A DNA stretch of 18,081 nucleotides, from positions 1 through 18,081 of the forward strand of contig JAFQIF010000019.1 in the NCBI GenBank assembly GCA_017397695.1. The letters are read 5' to 3'. How positions within the stretch are numbered: the stretch's first letter is position 1; the number at the start of each line of letters is the position of its first letter. The translations under genes and the position numbers were made by a program. Under the pieces are notes generated by a model. The model was not told the DNA's origin, did no database searches, and saw only the letters and a list, made by a program, of their open reading frames with translations. Positions 1 to 6,988 of this stretch are shown one piece after another. The DNA comes from Clostridia bacterium (GTDB lineage: Bacteria > Bacillota_A > Clostridia > Christensenellales > Aristaeellaceae).

Positions 1-16
1 GTCGCCTTCGGCTTCG

Positions 17-148
17 CTCCGATTCTTGCTTTTTTCTTCGATTGGGTTACGTTGGGGATTTCATCCCCAAGCCCCTGACAAGGGATTTCATCCCTTGACC
101 CTTCTTCGCTTCGCGGCGGCTTCAAGCTGCCTTAATGAACTTTCTATC
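17..148 (+). repeat. Palindrome-chain intergenic repeat, copy R1
   Basis: Chain of small hairpins: GGGGATTTCATCCCC, then AGGGATTTCATCCCT, then the constant segment TTCTTCGCTTCGC, then a GGCGGC/GCTGCC hairpin. It matches copy R6 (17722-17853, opposite strand) at 129 of 132 positions by my reading. It sits just beyond the rpmA terminator. It has an incidental open frame but no ribosome-binding site or family resemblance. The repeat nature is seen directly; the function is unknown. Confidence 0.85.
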
Positions 149-159
149 CCTATTGTACA

Positions 160-193
160 CAAAAAAACAGAGCACCGCTTACGCGATGCTCTG
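160..193 (-). terminator. Rho-independent terminator of the rplU-prp-rpmA operon
   Basis: On the minus strand a CAGAGCA/TGCTCTG stem with an inner CGC/GCG stem and a GTAA loop is followed by seven Ts. It starts 13 bases after the rpmA stop codon. Confidence 0.9.
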
Positions 194-206
194 CAGTTTC
201 CGCATG

Positions 207-491
207 TTACTGCGCGACCGGGTACACGGAGCACTGGGTCTTCTTCTTGCCCTTGCGCTCGAAGCGAACCACGCCGTCCACCAGGGCGAACAGGGTGTCG
301 TCGCCGCCGATGCCGCAGTTGGTGCCGGGATGAATGTGGGTACCACGCTGACGGTAAAGGATGTTGCCCGCCAGAACGAACTGGCCGTCCGCGCGCTTGG
401 CGCCGAGTCGCTTGGACTCGCTGTCGCGACCGTTATGGGAAGAACCGGTGCCCTTCTTATGAGCGAAGAGCTGAAGATTCATCGTAAGCAT
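207..491 (-). CDS. rpmA: 50S ribosomal protein L27 (precursor)
   Basis: Large-subunit ribosomal protein bL27, whose N-terminal tail reaches toward the peptidyl-transferase centre. The 94 residues carry the family core [18 protein letters not shown] and the [13 protein letters not shown] block, and end in VYPVAQ. The start at 491 is chosen because GGAGG lies 7 bases upstream; the internal ATG at 482 would be 16 bases away. The start gives a precursor MLTMNLQLF followed by AHKKG. In Bacillota this N-terminal extension is cleaved by Prp, and here the site reads LQLF/A, cut expected after Phe9. The gene for Prp is directly upstream and overlaps this gene by 35 bases. It is the last gene of the rplU-prp-rpmA operon and is followed by a terminator. 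Confidence 0.97.
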   Translation of the reverse strand: MLTMNLQLFAHKKGTGSSHNGRDSESKRLGAKRADGQFVLAGNILYRQRGTHIHPGTNCGIGGDDTLFALVDGVVRFERKGKKKTQCSVYPVAQ

Positions 492-834
492 CTGCTTGCC
501 TCCATTCTTTTTGCTGTATCCGAATCAGGTTCGGATAGATTTTTTGAATGTCTGTCAATCCTGTCATGATCGTACGAAGCACAATCTGCGCACTATCCGA
601 AGTCTTTTCATCCAGGCCCTGCGGCAGGATGCACTTCAAATAGCCGTCTCTGACTTCGACCTCGGGCGTAAGGCCCGCAACCGAAACCAGCGCGTTCACG
701 CCAGTCTGCGTCAGCGCGGATACCGCGCAGCAAACCAGATCGTAACCCCGTATTCTCTTGCCGCCTGCATGACCGCCGGCCTCAAAGCCAGCTATCGCGC
801 CGCCGTCAAGAGTATAGACCGTGATCGTGGTCAT
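457..834 (-). CDS. prp: Ribosomal-processing cysteine protease Prp
   Basis: Cysteine protease that removes the N-terminal extension of L27 in Bacillota; this is established for the family in Staphylococcus. The 125-residue protein has the expected catalytic pair: His22 in FEAGGHAG and Cys35 in [10 protein letters not shown] (a second Cys follows at 36). The usual order rplU-prp-rpmA is kept. The start at 834 is 5 bases after the rplU stop. The 3' end overlaps rpmA by 35 bases in another frame, so the rpmA ribosome-binding site lies inside prp and translation is probably coupled. The last 15 or so residues are poorly conserved in the family and are the part that overlaps. Older annotations call this family YsxB or DUF464. 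Confidence 0.93.
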   Translation of the reverse strand: MTTITVYTLDGGAIAGFEAGGHAGGKRIRGYDLVCCAVSALTQTGVNALVSVAGLTPEVEVRDGYLKCILPQGLDEKTSDSAQIVLRTIMTGLTDIQKIYPNLIRIQQKEWRQADAYDESSALRS

Positions 835-839
835 CTGTC

Positions 840-1145
840 TTAGCCGATCTTGGTGATTTCCACCTTGGTGTACGGCTGACGATGGCCCTGCTTACGGCGA
901 TAGTTCTTCTTGGCCTTGTACTTGAAGACGATGATCTTCTCGCCACGAGTCTGGGCTTCGACCTTGCCTTCGACCTTCACACCCTCGACAACCGGGGTGC
1001 CAACCTTGACGTCGCCGTTGTTCTCAACCAGCAGAACGTCGAAAGAGACCGTGGAGCCGACCTCGGCATCGATCTTCTCGATGTAGATCTTGTCGCCCTC
1101 ACTAACGCGGTACTGCTTGCCACCAGTCGCAATAATAGCGTACAT
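840..1145 (-). CDS. rplU: 50S ribosomal protein L21
   Basis: Large-subunit protein bL21, which binds 23S rRNA. The 101 residues match the family from [18 protein letters not shown] at the start to the basic [19 protein letters not shown] segment and the terminal VEITKIG. The start has AGGAGG 7 bases upstream. It is the first gene of the rplU-prp-rpmA operon, with its own sigma-A promoter at 1236-1264 and a leader of about 85 bases. In Bacillota this leader often carries the L21 autoregulatory RNA. Confidence 0.97.
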   Translation of the reverse strand: MYAIIATGGKQYRVSEGDKIYIEKIDAEVGSTVSFDVLLVENNGDVKVGTPVVEGVKVEGKVEAQTRGEKIIVFKYKAKKNYRRKQGHRQPYTKVEITKIG

Positions 1146-1230
1146 AATGGTGCCTCCTAAAATTTACTCGCCGGGTTTAGGTATGCGCCGTTTTTGCGCA
1201 TTTTAACAGACCAGCCCCGTGCGGCTTACC
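1146..1230 (-). promoter_or_regulatory. Leader of the L21 operon, candidate L21 leader RNA
   Basis: The stretch between the predicted transcription start (about 1229) and the rplU start is structured. Hairpins seen on the minus strand include ATGCGC/GCGCAT with loop AAAAACG, and a GC-rich upstream hairpin around AGCCGCACGGGGCT. Position and length fit the L21 leader family (Rfam RF00559), where L21 represses its own operon. I recognise this by context and general structure, not by matching the family consensus base by base. Confidence 0.45.
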
Positions 1231-1235
1231 GTCCT

Positions 1236-1264
1236 ATGATACCAGCTTTTTACGCGCATGTCAA
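1236..1264 (-). promoter_or_regulatory. Sigma-A promoter of rplU-prp-rpmA
   Basis: On the minus strand TTGACA (1259-1264), 17-base spacer, TATCAT (1236-1241). This is a near-consensus housekeeping promoter. Confidence 0.8.
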
Positions 1265-1320
1265 CGGATTTGAGCGTCTTTTTCCAGTTATTTTCTGGAT
1301 TTTATACGTATCTGCCGCGC

Positions 1321-1995
1321 TCAGTATCCGCTGGCCGCCTCGTTCTTGACAATCTTGATGATCCTGCTGGTGCCCAGGCGCGTCGCGCCCAGAGCGATAA
1401 ACTTCTCTGCGTCGTCCAGCGTCGCGATGCCGCCCGCCGCCTTGATCTGCTTGCCTTCCTTCATGTGCTTGGCCATCAGCGCCACGTCTTCAAACGTCGC
1501 GCCCGCAGTAGAAAAGCCCGTGCTCGTCTTGATAAAGTCGGCGTCAGAGCGATTCACAATATCGCACATGCGCGCTTTTTCCTCTTCGCTCAGCAGGCAG
1601 GTTTCAATAATCACCTTGAGCGGCTTTCCAGCGCAGGCTTCCTTGATCGCGTTGATCTCGGCAAGCACCTCGTCGTCATGACCGTCCTTGAGCATGCCGA
1701 TATTGATAACCATATCCACCTCGTCCGCGCCGTTTTTCACGGCGTCCGCCGCTTCAAACACCTTGCCGGCCGTGGTGGAATAGCCAGTCGGGAAGCCGAT
1801 GACCGTACACACGCCCACTTCGGAATTATGCTCCTGCATATATGCCTTGCAGCGGGCCACGTAGCTCGCCGGGATACACACCGTCGCGGTATGATACTTC
1901 ATCGCATCGTCGCAGATCTCCTGAATCTGCGCCCAGGTGGATTCGGGCTTCAAAAGCGTATGATCAACCATGGAAAGAATCTTAGACAGTTCCAT
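1321..1995 (-). CDS. deoC: Deoxyribose-phosphate aldolase
   Basis: Class I aldolase that splits 2-deoxyribose 5-phosphate into glyceraldehyde 3-phosphate and acetaldehyde in deoxynucleoside breakdown; cytoplasmic. The 224 residues form the full short-form enzyme. The Schiff-base lysine is Lys156 in FIKTSTGFS, the second active-site lysine is Lys185 in IKAAGGI, and the conserved acid is Asp94 in [10 protein letters not shown]. The N-terminal DHTLLKP motif is also present. The start at 1995 has AGGAGG 7 bases upstream. The gene stands alone between its own promoter and the ribosomal operon promoter; no other deoxynucleoside genes (deoA, deoB, deoD) are nearby. Confidence 0.97.
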   Translation of the reverse strand: MELSKILSMVDHTLLKPESTWAQIQEICDDAMKYHTATVCIPASYVARCKAYMQEHNSEVGVCTVIGFPTGYSTTAGKVFEAADAVKNGADEVDMVINIGMLKDGHDDEVLAEINAIKEACAGKPLKVIIETCLLSEEEKARMCDIVNRSDADFIKTSTGFSTAGATFEDVALMAKHMKEGKQIKAAGGIATLDDAEKFIALGATRLGTSRIIKIVKNEAASGY

Positions 1996-2035
1996 ACAAC
2001 ATCCTCCTCATGAAATCCGTTTTCTGTTATTATTC

Positions 2036-2064
2036 ATTATACAGCAAAAACAATGTGCAATCAA
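2036..2064 (-). promoter_or_regulatory. Sigma-A promoter of deoC
   Basis: On the minus strand TTGATT (2059-2064), 17-base spacer, perfect TATAAT (2036-2041), about 40 bases before the deoC start. Confidence 0.7.
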
Positions 2065-2136
2065 CGCTCAACTTCTCCCTTTCCTTTTGCGCCCGATTGC
2101 CGTATACTGAATACATACCAATCGAGGAGGCCTTCC

Positions 2137-2484
2137 ATGAAGACGCTGCGCGAAGCCATCGACGCCTGCCTGACCCTTCCGGACGCTTACGAGGACTATC
2201 CCTTCGGGCTGGATAGCTGGGCTGTCATGCGCCACCGGACAAACCAGAAGATGTTCGCCTCTGTATACGAGCGCGAAGGCAAGGTCTGGATCAACGTAAA
2301 GGCTGAGCCGAACTGGGGTGATTTCTGGAAGAGCGTCTATCCTGCCGTCGTGCCCGCCTATCACATGAACAAGCTGCACTGGATTTCCATCATTCTGGAC
2401 GGCAGCATGCGCGATGAGGATATCTTTCACCTGATCGACGACAGTTACCGGCTGACCGCATCCAAAAAAGGCATCCGCACATAG
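2137..2484 (+). CDS. MmcQ/YjbR-family protein
   Basis: Small 115-residue protein of the MmcQ/YjbR (CyaY-like fold) family, whose cellular role is not settled; some members bind DNA. Seen in the sequence: PFG at 22-24, a WINVKAEP strand at 51-58, VVPAYHMNKLHWISI at 71-85 and LIDDSYRL near 99-106, which are the usual conserved blocks. The start at 2137 is chosen because GAGGAGG sits 6 bases upstream; an upstream in-frame ATG at 2053 lacks such a site and adds residues foreign to the family. A TATACT (2103-2108) upstream is a plausible -10 element with only a weak -35. It is one of only two plus-strand genes I support. It is divergent from deoC and ends in a terminator that overlaps the end of the MATE gene. 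Confidence 0.9.
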   Translation: MKTLREAIDACLTLPDAYEDYPFGLDSWAVMRHRTNQKMFASVYEREGKVWINVKAEPNWGDFWKSVYPAVVPAYHMNKLHWISIILDGSMRDEDIFHLIDDSYRLTASKKGIRT

Positions 2485-2490
2485 ACAGTG

Positions 2491-2527
2491 CAAGCCTCCG
2501 CGCAGCAGCGCAGAGGCTTGTTTTTTT
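2491..2527 (+). terminator. Rho-independent terminator of the YjbR-like gene
   Basis: CAAGCCTC/GAGGCTTG stem with an inner GCGC/GCGC stem and AGCA loop, followed by seven Ts. The T tract overlaps the stop codon of the convergent MATE gene. Confidence 0.9.
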
Positions 2528-3881
2528 ATTTTGCGGTGATCGCCTGTTTTCTTGCGATTTCTTCCCATTTTCCGGAGTAATAGCGGATCGCACCGATGGC
2601 GACCGCACAGACCCAGGTGATCGGCGACACCCACCACAGGCCCCAGTAGCCCATCCATTCGGTGAACAGGAACGTGAAACCAATGCGCGTAATGACCTCG
2701 CTCACACCCATTGCCAGCGTCATCTTCACATCGCCCGAAGCACGAAGCACATTATGGTAAATGCACATCGTGCCGCCGATCAGGAAGAAGAAACTGAAGA
2801 TGCGCATGTATTCCACACCGTAACGGATAGACTCCGGCGCCTGCGTAAACAGGCTCATGATCGGCTCGGCAAACAGCCATACAACCGGACAGAAAATACC
2901 GTAGCAAATGAAATGAATACCGTATGCGCAGCGCACACCCTGACGCACGCGCTTGTAATCGCCCGCACCGACATTCTGGCCGACGAACGTGCCCACCGCC
3001 GTGCCGATGGCCTCCGCCATCTGCCAGCCCAGGAATTCCACCTTGGTTGCCACGCCGTAGGCCACGATCAGCGCCGTAGAATAGGTATTGATCTTCGCCT
3101 GCAGAGCCATATCGGAGATGGAGATGATGCTCATCTGCAAACCTGTAGGGATGCCGAAAACCAGAATCTGCTTGGCCAGATACGGATCCATGCGCAGCTC
3201 ATCACGCTTCAGGCGCAGCTGCGGCAGAATTTTGAACGCGTACGCCAGGCACAGCGCACCGGAAATTGCCTGTGCAAGCACAGTCGCCAGCGCCGCGCCT
3301 GCCACGCCCATGGGAATGATCGCAATCAGCAGGACATCCAGTACGATGTTGAGCACGCTGGAAACGATCAGAAACGCCAACGGCACCACGGAATTGCCCA
3401 GCGAACGCATGACGGCCGCAATCCAGTTATAGAGCATCGTGCCCACGCAGCCTGCAAAAATGATGAGCAGGTATTCATGCGCCATTTCCAATAGCGCATC
3501 AGACGTCTGCAGCAGCCGTAGCAGACCTTTGGCGCCAAGCATGCCAAATACCGTGATCAGCGCCGTTGCGCCCAGCGCTACAAAGATTGAACTCGCAAAC
3601 GTCTCGCGGACCTTTTTCTCGTTCCCTGCGCCATAGTACTGCGCGATCACGATGCTTACGCCCGTGGTCAGGCCCATCATCAGCGACATCAGCAGATACA
3701 TGGCCGAGCCCGCGATGCTCACCGCCGCCAGAGCCTCGTCGCCCAGATAACGGCCGACGATAAACACATCCACAAAGTTATAGATGCGCTGAAACAACAT
3801 ACCCAGCAGCACCGGCGTGCCAAACCTGACCAGCTGAGGCATGATCGGCCCACGAGTCATATCCATGACGTTCTTCTTCAT
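2526..3881 (-). CDS. MATE family efflux transporter
   Basis: Integral membrane antiporter of the multidrug and toxin extrusion family (NorM/DinF group), expected to export a cation or drug in exchange for Na+ or H+. The 451 residues fit the usual twelve-helix length. The opening MTRGPIMPQLVRFGTPVLLGMLFQ-type segment, the NFVDVFIVGRYLG motif and the repeated half (PTGLQMSIISISDMALQAKIN, then QNVGAGDYKRVRQGV) are typical. The start at 3881 has AGGAAGGA about 5 bases upstream. It begins 19 bases after the stop of the HAD phosphatase gene, so the two are probably one transcript. The substrate cannot be told from the sequence. Confidence 0.95.
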   Translation of the reverse strand: MKKNVMDMTRGPIMPQLVRFGTPVLLGMLFQRIYNFVDVFIVGRYLGDEALAAVSIAGSAMYLLMSLMMGLTTGVSIVIAQYYGAGNEKKVRETFASSIFVALGATALITVFGMLGAKGLLRLLQTSDALLEMAHEYLLIIFAGCVGTMLYNWIAAVMRSLGNSVVPLAFLIVSSVLNIVLDVLLIAIIPMGVAGAALATVLAQAISGALCLAYAFKILPQLRLKRDELRMDPYLAKQILVFGIPTGLQMSIISISDMALQAKINTYSTALIVAYGVATKVEFLGWQMAEAIGTAVGTFVGQNVGAGDYKRVRQGVRCAYGIHFICYGIFCPVVWLFAEPIMSLFTQAPESIRYGVEYMRIFSFFFLIGGTMCIYHNVLRASGDVKMTLAMGVSEVITRIGFTFLFTEWMGYWGLWWVSPITWVCAVAIGAIRYYSGKWEEIARKQAITAK

Positions 3882-3900
3882 TGTGTTCCTTCCTGCTTTC

Positions 3901-4716
3901 TCATTGGCTCAAATACTGTTCAAGTGCGTAGGCGATTCCGTCTTCATCGTTTGCGCGCGTAACCCAACCTGCTGCGCGCTTCACCTGTTCCACGCCGTTG
4001 CCCATCGCAATGCTGCGCGGATAAAAGGCAATCATTTCCAGATCATTGATATCATCGCCAAACACGGCAACCTCGTCAATGCTCCATCCTTCATCCATCC
4101 GGATGCGCTCAATGGTCTGCAATTTTCCCGCCTCTATGGAAGACAGCTGTATGGTTCGCCCGGCATCGGTCAGGTACACCCTGGCAATGCCTTCGCAGCT
4201 GCACTGAATTGCCGATGTCAGCGCCGTGGGCAGTTCCCTGCGCGAATCTGTCAGATGATCATAAAACAGCAGAACCTTGAGCGTACGCCCCATGGCTTCT
4301 TCGTCCGGCGTGCAGATTCTGGCCTGCGCCAACCCCCAGCCCTTATGCATCGATGCATCCACGGGGAAGTTAAACGCATATCCTTCCTGCGGCATATGCA
4401 GCGAATAGTGAACGTCTTCGTATTTTTCAGCCTCAGCCACACACAGCCGTACAGCCTTTGGATCAATAAAGCGGTACCAAGCGTCCTCGCCCAGCTTTAC
4501 ACATGCGCCGTTTGAGTAGATTCCGCCGTCAAACAGGGCAAATTCTCTCTCACCCCAGTTCAGCGTCTGGTCCAGCCTGGGCGATCGCGCCGTGGCAAAA
4601 TATATGCGCACGCCCTTTTCCCGGCAGCGCCGGATCGCTGCCTTGGCCGATTCGGGGATTTGCTTTTTCGAATCGAGCAGCGTGCCATCCAGATCAAAAA
4701 ACACGGCGCGAATCAT
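3901..4716 (-). CDS. Cof-type HAD family hydrolase (phosphatase)
   Basis: Haloacid-dehalogenase superfamily phosphatase of the Cof/YidA (IIB cap) group, acting on small phosphorylated metabolites in the cytoplasm. The 271 residues show motif I DLDGT with nucleophile Asp8 and acid/base Asp10, motif II Thr42 in YFATARSP, motif III Lys198 in EAGKLQ, and motif IV GDDIND at 220-225. The cap lies between motifs II and III. The start at 4716 is preferred over an upstream in-frame ATG at 4806 because AGGAGGG lies 5 bases before it, and because the longer form would run through the tRNA terminator. It lies just downstream of tRNA-Ala and its terminator and 19 bases before the MATE gene. I see no clear promoter of its own. 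The substrate is unknown. Confidence 0.94.
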   Translation of the reverse strand: MIRAVFFDLDGTLLDSKKQIPESAKAAIRRCREKGVRIYFATARSPRLDQTLNWGEREFALFDGGIYSNGACVKLGEDAWYRFIDPKAVRLCVAEAEKYEDVHYSLHMPQEGYAFNFPVDASMHKGWGLAQARICTPDEEAMGRTLKVLLFYDHLTDSRRELPTALTSAIQCSCEGIARVYLTDAGRTIQLSSIEAGKLQTIERIRMDEGWSIDEVAVFGDDINDLEMIAFYPRSIAMGNGVEQVKRAAGWVTRANDEDGIAYALEQYLSQ

Positions 4717-4751
4717 ACAATCCCTCCTGTTTGCAAAGCACAGTATGCCGG

Positions 4752-4787
4752 GAAACAAAAACGAGCACCCCGTTTTAGGGTGCTCGC
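4752..4787 (-). terminator. Rho-independent terminator of tRNA-Ala
   Basis: On the minus strand a perfect CGAGCACCC/GGGTGCTCG stem (4762-4786) is followed by TTTTTG TTT. It starts 9 bases after the tRNA 3' end. Confidence 0.9.
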
Positions 4788-4795
4788 ATTTAATA

Positions 4796-4871
4796 TGGTG
4801 GAGCATAGGGGAGTCGAACCCCTGACCTTTTGAATGCCATTCAAACGCGCTACCAACTGCGCTAATGCCCC
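4796..4871 (-). tRNA. tRNA-Ala (anticodon GGC)
   Basis: A 76-base cloverleaf including an encoded CCA end. The acceptor stem is GGGGCAT/ATGCTCC, the D arm GCGC/GCGC, the anticodon stem TTTGA/TCAAA with loop ATGGCAT, and the T arm AGGGG/CCCCT with loop TTCGACT. The anticodon GGC reads GCC and GCU alanine codons. It has its own consensus promoter and terminator and is monocistronic. Confidence 0.95.
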
Positions 4872-4884
4872 GTCAACGGTATGT

Positions 4885-4914
4885 ATTATACATCGGAGCA
4901 TGCGCATCTGTCAA
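4885..4914 (-). promoter_or_regulatory. Sigma-A promoter of tRNA-Ala
   Basis: On the minus strand perfect TTGACA (4909-4914), 18-base spacer, perfect TATAAT (4885-4890), 13 bases before the tRNA 5' end. Confidence 0.85.
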
Positions 4915-4951
4915 CAACTTTTTTCGGATTTCGGCATTTTTTTGCACCGTA

Positions 4952-5977
4952 TCATTCCCAGGCCGTATCAATCGTCACGCCCTTAAAATAATGCATCACG
5001 ATCTCCTGCGCTGTTTTTCCTGCCTTGGCCATCGCGTAAGCGCCCCACTGACTCATGCCCACGCCGTGGCCATAGCCTCTGCCCTTCATCTTCACCTGGC
5101 CATCTTCCACACGCAGGCTCTCCAGCAGGCTGGAGCGCATCTTCGTGGAACCCAGCGCAATGCGCAGTGCAGGCGCAGAAACCTCTCTGCCGGAGATCAG
5201 CAGCGTCATCGCCCGCCCGCTCTCTCCCCGCTGGCCAATGGATACGTTTGTCACATTCTCGATCTTTGCGCCCACAGCAGCCATTGCAGCAATGATTTCA
5301 TCCTCCGTGAACGCGGCCTCCCAGTTGGCCGTTTCCGGCGGCGCCTCGTCGTTTTCCATGCCCTTCACGCACTGCGTATAGCCAGGCTCATCCTTTTCAT
5401 AGTCCAGCCCTTCCTTCGCGCGCGCCGTCAATCCGCCGGAATGCGCATGAAACCACGCATACGGCAGCTCGCCGCCCGCATTGAGCACAAGGCCTCGTGT
5501 GTCCTGTACAGCCTGACGGATTCTGTCGTTCACCGCCTCGGCGTTATACGCCTGTGCCTCTTCGATGTCCGTAGAGATATCTGCGCCCTCGTAGCGCGAG
5601 GTTTTCTCCGTCACAAACTGGAGCACAAACGTACGCGCCAGGATTGCCTGCGCCTTGAGCGCTTCCATTGGCCAGTCGCCCGCCATTTCGCCCGCCAGCA
5701 CCGCCGGCACATATGCCTCCACAGACTCCTCGATCAGCTTCTCCTGCTTCACATCATACACCTTGAGCACCGGCACACCGTCCGTTCCGCGCCTGAGCTT
5801 TTCCGGCACGAGATCCGCCGCGCCTTTTCCCGGCGATGCGTCCGGGCTGGCCTGCGCAGCCGTGGTGTTCTGCGGCTGCGGCAGCGCAGGAGAATCCTTG
5901 GCTGCATCCCTTCGGGAAGAACAGCCGCACAGAAACAACACGCACAGCGCGCACACAATAAAACCGGCCTTTTTCAA
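4952..5977 (-). CDS. SpoIID/LytB-domain lipoprotein (peptidoglycan-acting)
   Basis: SpoIID-type protein; SpoIID is a lytic transglycosylase that trims peptidoglycan during engulfment in spore formers. With the TTG start at 5977 the protein has 341 residues: Lys-rich N-terminus, hydrophobic stretch and a lipobox LCGC with lipidated Cys19, then a low-complexity linker to about residue 60. The domain follows, with Glu97 in LAGEMAGDWPMEALKAQA as likely catalytic residue, WFHAHSGG near 175-182, and the signature GYGHGVGMSQWGA at 301-313. I prefer the TTG start because AAGGAG lies 9 bases before it; the in-frame ATG at 5986 directly abuts that site and could hardly be used. A possible sigma-E-like promoter precedes it. 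It could be SpoIID itself or a vegetative SpoIID-domain protein; no spoIIQ or spoIIID neighbour helps to decide. Confidence 0.88.
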   Translation of the reverse strand: MKKAGFIVCALCVLFLCGCSSRRDAAKDSPALPQPQNTTAAQASPDASPGKGAADLVPEKLRRGTDGVPVLKVYDVKQEKLIEESVEAYVPAVLAGEMAGDWPMEALKAQAILARTFVLQFVTEKTSRYEGADISTDIEEAQAYNAEAVNDRIRQAVQDTRGLVLNAGGELPYAWFHAHSGGLTARAKEGLDYEKDEPGYTQCVKGMENDEAPPETANWEAAFTEDEIIAAMAAVGAKIENVTNVSIGQRGESGRAMTLLISGREVSAPALRIALGSTKMRSSLLESLRVEDGQVKMKGRGYGHGVGMSQWGAYAMAKAGKTAQEIVMHYFKGVTIDTAWE

Positions 5978-5999
5978 GCATACCATCTCCTTCTATGGA

Positions 6000-6029
6000 A
6001 GAGTATGCGCAAAGGCCGGCGGATTATAC
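6000..6029 (-). promoter_or_regulatory. Candidate promoter of the SpoIID-like gene (sigma-E-like or sigma-A)
   Basis: On the minus strand GTATAAT (6023-6029), 15-base spacer, CATACTCT (6000-6007), then the ribosome-binding site. The -10 resembles the sigma-E consensus CATACANT and the spacing fits, but the -35 is imperfect. Alternatively the TATAAT is itself a sigma-A -10 element, whose -35 would then fall inside repeat R2. Low certainty. Confidence 0.35.
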
Positions 6030-6043
6030 ATGGAATAGGGAAT

Positions 6044-6125
6044 CGTTCGGGGACGCCGTCCCCGAACCCCTAGCAGAGACATTGCCCCTGTACCCTTCTT
6101 CGCTTCGCTGCAGCTTCAAGCTGCA
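6044..6125 (+). repeat. Palindrome-chain intergenic repeat, copy R2
   Basis: First hairpin has 10-base arms GTTCGGGGAC and GTCCCCGAAC around GCC (6045-6067). A degenerate second hairpin CAGAGACATTGCCCCTG follows, then the constant TTCTTCGCTTCGC, then GCAGCTT/AAGCTGC. It ends 6 bases from the esterase stop codon, filling the gap between esterase and SpoIID genes. Confidence 0.8.
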
Positions 6126-6130
6126 TTTGC

Positions 6131-6904
6131 TTATCGGTCCATCCACAGGAAATTCATGAACATCGGCACCTGCTTTTCCCAGTCGGCCTCACAGTGATGG
6201 CCGCCCGGCTGGCCGTACAGGCGCGCAATCGCGCCCTTCTCGCTGATGCGTGCGGCCAGTTCGCCGTTGCGCCCTGCCATGGTATCGTTGGTATCGTTTC
6301 GCGGATACATCTTCGATCCGCCGCCCTCCTCCGTGCCCCAGGACAGGTACACACGGGTGTCGGCAAACATATCCGTTTCGTCCAGATCCCGTCTGAAATC
6401 CTCCATGCACGGGCCGGTCGTACTCGACAGGCACGCCGCCTTGGAGAACCACATGTTGTACTTGATCGCCGCATACAGGCTCATCAGGCCGCCCATGCTC
6501 GAGCCGCCGATAGCCGTGCACTCACGAAACGGCATTGTGCGGTAGTCGCGATCAATGACCGGCTTGAGTTCCTCCACCATCCACCTGAGCGTTTCATCGC
6601 CCGTTCCCTTGATCTCGCCCAGAAAACCCTTGGTAAAATGATACGGACAGTATTCCACCAGGCGGTTGGTCATCGAGCAGGTCACGCCTACGATAATCAG
6701 CTTCTTCTCCCAGCTATCCATGAATTCCTTCAGACCCCAGCTCTTGCCGTAAGTCGCATCATGGTTAAAAAACAGGTTGTGGCCGTCAAAGAAGTACATC
6801 ACCGGATAGCGCTCTGCACTGTGGTCGTAGTCATCCGGCAGGTAGATATGCAGCGTACGCATTTCATTCGCCGGCGTAAAGAGGATATCGCGCTTTTGAA
6901 TCAT
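6131..6904 (-). CDS. Alpha/beta-hydrolase, esterase D-type (putative esterase family)
   Basis: Serine hydrolase of the putative-esterase (EstD/enterochelin-esterase-like) family, 257 residues, no signal peptide, so cytoplasmic. Seen: YFFDGHNLF (37-45) near the oxyanion region, nucleophile elbow GGSSMGG with Ser136, an acidic strand VYLSWGTEE (185-193), and the C-terminal GGHHCEADW with likely catalytic His237. This layout is common in trilactone or acyl-sugar esterases of gut bacteria. The actual substrate is unknown. The start at 6904 has GGAG about 10 bases upstream. It is monocistronic: a plausible promoter precedes it, and repeat R2 begins 6 bases after its stop. Confidence 0.9.
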   Translation of the reverse strand: MIQKRDILFTPANEMRTLHIYLPDDYDHSAERYPVMYFFDGHNLFFNHDATYGKSWGLKEFMDSWEKKLIIVGVTCSMTNRLVEYCPYHFTKGFLGEIKGTGDETLRWMVEELKPVIDRDYRTMPFRECTAIGGSSMGGLMSLYAAIKYNMWFSKAACLSSTTGPCMEDFRRDLDETDMFADTRVYLSWGTEEGGGSKMYPRNDTNDTMAGRNGELAARISEKGAIARLYGQPGGHHCEADWEKQVPMFMNFLWMDR

Positions 6905-6952
6905 GTCATTCGTCTCCGTTCCCGGGCGTCTTTGCCCGATTCAGCTTTTTAT

Positions 6953-6981
6953 ATCTTACCACAAAACATGCGCGCTGTCCC
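6953..6981 (-). promoter_or_regulatory. Probable promoter of the esterase gene
   Basis: On the minus strand GGGACA (6976-6981), 17-base spacer, TAAGAT (6953-6958). The leader carries a small CGGGC/GCCCG hairpin upstream of the ribosome-binding site. Moderate match only. Confidence 0.4.
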
Positions 6982-6988
6982 ATCATGG

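Noticed and set aside
26..487. Frames starting MLFSSIGLRWGFHPQ at both window ends, looking like a shared protein
   Set aside because: The shared part is just repeat R1/R6 read in one frame; beyond the repeat the two frames have nothing in common and there is no ribosome-binding site.
1265..1320. TCCAG/CTGGA hairpin after deoC as terminator
   Set aside because: On the minus strand the stem is short and followed by As, not Ts.
4713..4907. Short minus-strand frame with LAQLVARLNGIQKVRGSTP
   Set aside because: This is the familiar false translation of a tRNA gene, here tRNA-Ala.
4865..6073. A 402-codon plus-strand open frame opposite the SpoIID-like gene
   Set aside because: Shadow frame with the same His/Arg bias; the opposite strand has a clear SpoIID domain, signal peptide and ribosome-binding site.
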